From Bacteroidales bacterium (GTDB taxonomy: Bacteria; Bacteroidota; Bacteroidia; Bacteroidales; Muribaculaceae): a DNA stretch of 19,233 nt. The stretch lies in assembly GCA_900770215.1 (NCBI GenBank), contig CAAGJW010000042.1, forward strand, positions 1 to 19,233, read 5' to 3'. The position numbers and the translations under genes are program-made. Positions 16,615 through 19,233 of the stretch are shown one piece after another. The notes below the pieces were generated by a model. That model was given only the letters and a program-made list of their open reading frames with translations. It ran no database searches and was not told where the DNA came from. Numbering within the stretch: position 1 is the stretch's first letter; the number at the start of each line of letters is the position of its first letter.

Positions 16615-17898
16615 CTACTCGTCGAGCCTCACGGCCACTGCAAGGCGGTGGGCCATGAGGTCTTCGGCCTGGGCCATCACCTCAACGGTGCGGCCTATGC
16701 CGGCGAGGCCTTGGCGGGTGAGGCGCTGGAAGGTGACTTTCTTGGTGAAGCTGTCGAGGTTCACGCCGCTGTAGGCGTGGGCATAGCCGCTGGTGGGCAG
16801 GGTGTGGTTGGTGCCGCTGGCGTAGTCGCCGGCACTCTCGGGCGAGTAGGGCCCGAGAAACACCGAGCCGGCGTTGACCACGCGCCGGGCCAGCGCCTCG
16901 CACTGGTCGCAGTTGAGGATGAGGTGCTCGGGGGCGTAGGTGTTGACGTAGTCGATCACGTCGTCGAGCGTGGGCAGCACGATGATGTGGCTGTGCTCGA
17001 GCGATTGCTGCATCATGTCCTGGCGGGGCAGGGTGGCGAGCAGCTCGTCGATGACTTGCGGCAACTTGTCGGCCAGGGCCTCGCTGGTGGTGAGCAGGGT
17101 CGACTGGCTGTCGGGGCCGTGCTCGGCCTGCGAGAGGAAGTCGCTGGCCACATAGCGCGGGTTGGCATTGTCGTCGGCCACCACCATCACTTCGCTGGGA
17201 CCGGCAGGCATGTCGATGGCCACCTTGTCGTATTGTGCTTGCATCTTGGCTTCCATCACAAAGCGGTTGCCCGGGCCGAAGATTTTGCTCACCCTGGGTA
17301 TGGTCTCGGTACCGTAGGCCATGGCGGCTATGGCTTGTGCGCCGCCGCTCTTGTAGATGCGGGTGATGCCGCACTTGCGGGCGGCATAGAGTATGGCGGC
17401 GTTCACCTTGCCGTTGCGGCCGCAGGGGGTGCACATCACCACATCGCGGCAGCCGGCGATGCGGGCAGGCATGCCCAGCATGAGCACGGTGGAGAAGAGC
17501 GGCGAGTTGCCGCTGGGAATGTAGAGGCCCACACGCGTGATGGGTACTGCACGCTGCCAGCAGGTGACGCCGGGCGAGGTCTCTACCTCGAGCCCGTGCA
17601 TGCGTTGCGCCTCGTGAAAACGGGCGATGTTGCCGGCGGCTTGGTCGATGGCCGCCTTGAGCTCCTGGCTCAACTGGTCGCAGGCTTGCTGCATCTCGGC
17701 AGAGGTGACTGCGAGATCGCTCAGCTGCACGCCGTCGTATTTCAAGGCCAGAGCACGCAGGGCCTTGTCGCCCTGCTCTCGCACCAGCGCCATGATGCCG
17801 GCCACGGTGTCGTGCAGGGCCTGGGTCTGGACCGCGGCACGGCGCATGAGTGCGGGCCACTGGCTGCGGTCGGGGTATTTTGTGATTGCTACTGTCAT
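16615..17898 (-). CDS. hisD: Histidinol dehydrogenase
   Basis: The product has 427 aa, full length for the family. It oxidises histidinol to histidine in two NAD-dependent steps. Signatures include VGLYIPSGNSPLFSTVLMLG (123-142), IFGPGN (206-211), AGPSEV (232-237), PEHL with the catalytic pair E324/H325, and GTNHTLPTSGYA (362-373). Expected zinc ligands are present at Q257, H260, D358 and H417. It follows hisG after 54 bp and leads into hisC, so it belongs to the same operon controlled by the upstream attenuator. Confidence 0.97.
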   Translation of the reverse strand: MTVAITKYPDRSQWPALMRRAAVQTQALHDTVAGIMALVREQGDKALRALALKYDGVQLSDLAVTSAEMQQACDQLSQELKAAIDQAAGNIARFHEAQRMHGLEVETSPGVTCWQRAVPITRVGLYIPSGNSPLFSTVLMLGMPARIAGCRDVVMCTPCGRNGKVNAAILYAARKCGITRIYKSGGAQAIAAMAYGTETIPRVSKIFGPGNRFVMEAKMQAQYDKVAIDMPAGPSEVMVVADDNANPRYVASDFLSQAEHGPDSQSTLLTTSEALADKLPQVIDELLATLPRQDMMQQSLEHSHIIVLPTLDDVIDYVNTYAPEHLILNCDQCEALARRVVNAGSVFLGPYSPESAGDYASGTNHTLPTSGYAHAYSGVNLDSFTKKVTFQRLTRQGLAGIGRTVEVMAQAEDLMAHRLAVAVRLDE

Positions 17899-17952
17899 AG
17901 TTCTATATTATTACGTTGGTTGTTTCGTTTATATTGACTTGTGGTGTATGGG

Positions 17953-18807
17953 CTATGGCACCATTTCCTCGATGTTGAGCACGAGGATGCCCTCGGCTCC
18001 CACGGCCTTGAGGGCGTTGATGCTGGCCCATAGTGTTTTCTCCTCGATGACCGAGTGCACCGAGCACCAGTTGTCGTCGGCCAGGGGCAGCACGGTGGGG
18101 CTCTTGATGCCTGGCAGAATGGCGAGCACGGCCTTGAGACGGCTCTTGGGCACGTTCATGAGCACATATTTCTTGGTCTCGGCAGTCTTCACGGCCTCGA
18201 TGCGGAAGAGCAGCTCGTCGAGTGCGTTTTGCTTATCGGCGTCGAGCTCGCGGTCGCTGCCTATGAGCACGGCCTCGCTGGGCAGCACCACTTCCACCTC
18301 CTTGAGGTTGTTGCTCACCAGGGTGCCGCCGCTCGACACGATGTCGAAGATGGCATCGCTCAGCCCGATGCCGGGGGCAATCTCGACCGAACCGCTGATG
18401 ACGTGGATGTCGGCGTCGATGTCGTTGTGCTTCAGCCAGTCGGCCAGTATCCTGGGGTAGCTGGTGGCAATCTTCTTGCCGTTGAACCACGCTGGGCCGG
18501 TGTAGCCGGCATCCTTGGGGATGGCCAGCGACAGGCGGCAGCGGCTGAAGCCCAGCTTGCGCAGCATGTTGACCCTTTGGTGCTTCTCGAGCACCTCGTT
18601 GAGCCCCACGATGCCTATGTCGGCCGTGCCGGTGGCCACCGAGTCGGGGATGTCGTCGTCGCGCAGAAAGAGCAGTTCGACGGGAAAGTTCTTTGACGGC
18701 ACGAGCAGCGTGCGTTTCACGGCCACGAGCTTGATGCCAGCGGCCTTGAGCAGCTCCATCGTCTCATCGTAGAGACGACCTTTGGATTGTACAGCGATGC
18801 GTAACAT
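17953..18807 (-). CDS. hisG: ATP phosphoribosyltransferase, long form
   Basis: The product has 284 aa. It catalyses the first, committed step of histidine synthesis, joining PRPP and ATP. Signatures are the N-terminal MLRIAVQSKGRL, GTADIGIVGLNEV (60-72) and the PRPP-binding stretch from GSVEIAPGIGLSDAIFD (139-155) to SSGGTL (158-163). The C-terminal 75 residues form the ACT-like regulatory domain of the long HisG type, which is feedback-inhibited by histidine and needs no HisZ. It is the first structural gene of the operon, 62 bp after the attenuator terminator, so it is controlled both by attenuation and by feedback inhibition. Confidence 0.97.
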   Translation of the reverse strand: MLRIAVQSKGRLYDETMELLKAAGIKLVAVKRTLLVPSKNFPVELLFLRDDDIPDSVATGTADIGIVGLNEVLEKHQRVNMLRKLGFSRCRLSLAIPKDAGYTGPAWFNGKKIATSYPRILADWLKHNDIDADIHVISGSVEIAPGIGLSDAIFDIVSSGGTLVSNNLKEVEVVLPSEAVLIGSDRELDADKQNALDELLFRIEAVKTAETKKYVLMNVPKSRLKAVLAILPGIKSPTVLPLADDNWCSVHSVIEEKTLWASINALKAVGAEGILVLNIEEMVP

Positions 18808-18869
18808 TGTCTTTTATTTTCTTTTGTGTTGTGATTAGTCTTGTAGCAGGTGCAACTGCATTTCCCATT

Positions 18870-18915
18870 AAAAAAATCAACCGACCCACCTGAGCAATTC
18901 TCAGGAAAGTCGGCT
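18870..18915 (-). terminator. Attenuator terminator of the his operon
   Basis: On the minus strand the stem pairs GCCGAC (18914-18909) with GTCGGT (18885-18880) and CCTGAG (18905-18900) with CTCAGG (18894-18889). The middle is bridged by two G-U pairs and one mismatch, and the loop is 5 nt (18899-18895). TTGATTTTTTT follows. It stands between the leader peptide stop and hisG, the usual position of a premature terminator. Confidence 0.9.
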
Positions 18916-18987
18916 TCACTCGTTTTCTTTAAACGCTACATGGTCTCATCGCCTCGTCGAGCAACAACGGCACCCGGCCTTCCTGTG
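18900..18987 (-). promoter_or_regulatory. Predicted antiterminator pairing of the his leader RNA
   Basis: The 15-nt terminator 5' arm (18914-18900) can pair with a segment inside the leader ORF (18987-18973, CACAGGAAGGCCGGG): 12 of 15 positions pair, counting one G-U. The same leader segment (18983-18976) can also pair with GGCTTTC at the very start of the leader ORF (19030-19024; 7 pairs, one G-U), across the His codons. That gives the classical 1:2, 2:3 and 3:4 alternatives. Pairing was found by eye; no energies were computed. Confidence 0.7.
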
Positions 18988-19032
18988 GGGAATGCTGCAA
19001 TGGTGGTGGTGATGACGGTGCATGAAAGCCAT
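18946..19032 (-). CDS. hisL: Histidine-rich leader peptide of the his operon
   Basis: This 28-codon ORF encodes MAFMHRHHHHHC followed by SIPHRKAGCRCCSTRR. Seven of its residues are His, six of them within codons 5-11. It begins about 20-25 nt after the expected transcription start of the consensus promoter and ends 31 nt before the attenuator stem. The His run is where a ribosome would stall when charged tRNA-His is scarce, freeing the downstream segment to form the antiterminator. No Shine-Dalgarno is visible, which is normal in Bacteroidota. The second Met (codon 4) is a possible alternative start that would keep all His codons. The Cys/Arg-rich end (CRCC) is unusual but may only reflect RNA-structure constraints. 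Confidence 0.88.
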   Translation of the reverse strand: MAFMHRHHHHHCSIPHRKAGCRCCSTRR

Positions 19033-19055
19033 GTTGATTGTATCTATTTCGACTG

Positions 19056-19087
19056 CAAAGTTAAAAAACAATTTTTTTACCTGCAAA
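19056..19087 (-). promoter_or_regulatory. Bacteroidota sigma-ABfr-type promoter of the his operon
   Basis: TTTG (19087-19084) and TAACTTTG (19063-19056) on the minus strand match the -33 and -7 consensus exactly, separated by 20 bp. The expected transcription start is near 19050, just upstream of the leader ORF at 19032. Confidence 0.82.
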
Positions 19088-19233
19088 AGTTTTTTTTTCT
19101 CTCTCTCACTGTGCCCACGGCTCTTTCATTTAAGATTGTTTTGGCCTGTCAAAATTAAGGTTATTTTATAGCGGGCGTCCGGACGGTTTTTCCCGCCCGA
19201 TTCATGGCTTTTCCCCATTGCTTTTGGCAGTCG
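19088..19233. other. Non-coding edge region upstream of the his promoter
   Basis: Together with the his leader this is the only stretch over 300 bases (18808-19233) without a long gene. I see no ORF I would support here. It holds a pyrimidine-rich run (about 19090-19108) and, at 19172-19199, a GC-rich hairpin (CGGGC with GCCCG enclosing the palindrome CGTCCGGACG and a T5 run). The hairpin may belong to the end of a neighbouring gene off the window. Confidence 0.4.

Noticed and set aside
15454..17937. An 827-codon open frame on the plus strand opposite hisC and hisD
   Set aside because: Both his genes are unmistakable, and the antisense translation is low-complexity with no recognisable motif.
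18985..19020. The CAC/CAT repeat as a simple trinucleotide repeat
   Set aside because: It is short, lies in frame in an ORF with start and stop, and sits between promoter and terminator before hisG; a His-codon stall site explains it better.
18850..19158. A 102-codon plus-strand open frame across the his leader region
   Set aside because: It reads through the terminator, leader peptide and promoter on the opposite strand and has no recognisable protein features.

Overview
The window comes from a gut-type Bacteroidales bacterium, most like the GC-rich Muribaculaceae/Prevotellaceae. The evidence is a SusC/SusD pair with lipoprotein partners, a promoter that matches the Bacteroidota consensus (TTTG, 20 bp, TAnnTTTG), almost no Shine-Dalgarno sequences, and secreted proteins ending in dockerin-type repeats. 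Every gene I can support lies on the minus strand, so transcription runs from high to low coordinates. The plus strand shows only antisense shadows of these genes.

Region A (about 19090 down to 14397) is a histidine biosynthesis operon, hisG-hisD-hisC-hisB. Before hisG lies a complete-looking transcription attenuator: a consensus promoter, a 28-residue leader peptide beginning MAFMHRHHHHHC, and a strong intrinsic terminator 62 bp before hisG. The 5' arm of that terminator can pair instead with a segment inside the leader ORF, which gives a histidine-sensing switch. This is the clearest regulatory system in the window.

Region B (14155 down to 1) is a polysaccharide-utilization-like locus. A tight operon encodes a SusC-like TonB-dependent transporter, a SusD-like lipoprotein, an unrecognised 347-aa lipoprotein and a PKD/propeller-like lipoprotein, with gaps of 19-47 bp. 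A strong intrinsic terminator at 6191-6238 follows, only 13 nt before the next start codon. Beyond it are three secreted proteins: a GHL10-family glycosyl hydrolase with a dockerin, a propeller-like protein with a dockerin, and a phosphodiester glycosidase (NAGPA/DUF2233) that runs off the window edge. No classical GH, PL or CE enzyme and no local regulator is visible. The inferred model is capture and import of a glycan by the envelope lipoproteins and SusCD, with a GHL10 hydrolase and a phosphodiester glycosidase acting outside the cytoplasm. A GlcNAc-containing or phosphodiester-containing glycan, such as peptidoglycan, teichoic acid or a phospho-capsule, is a reasonable but untested target.

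No tRNA, rRNA, CRISPR array, insertion sequence or integrase was seen.
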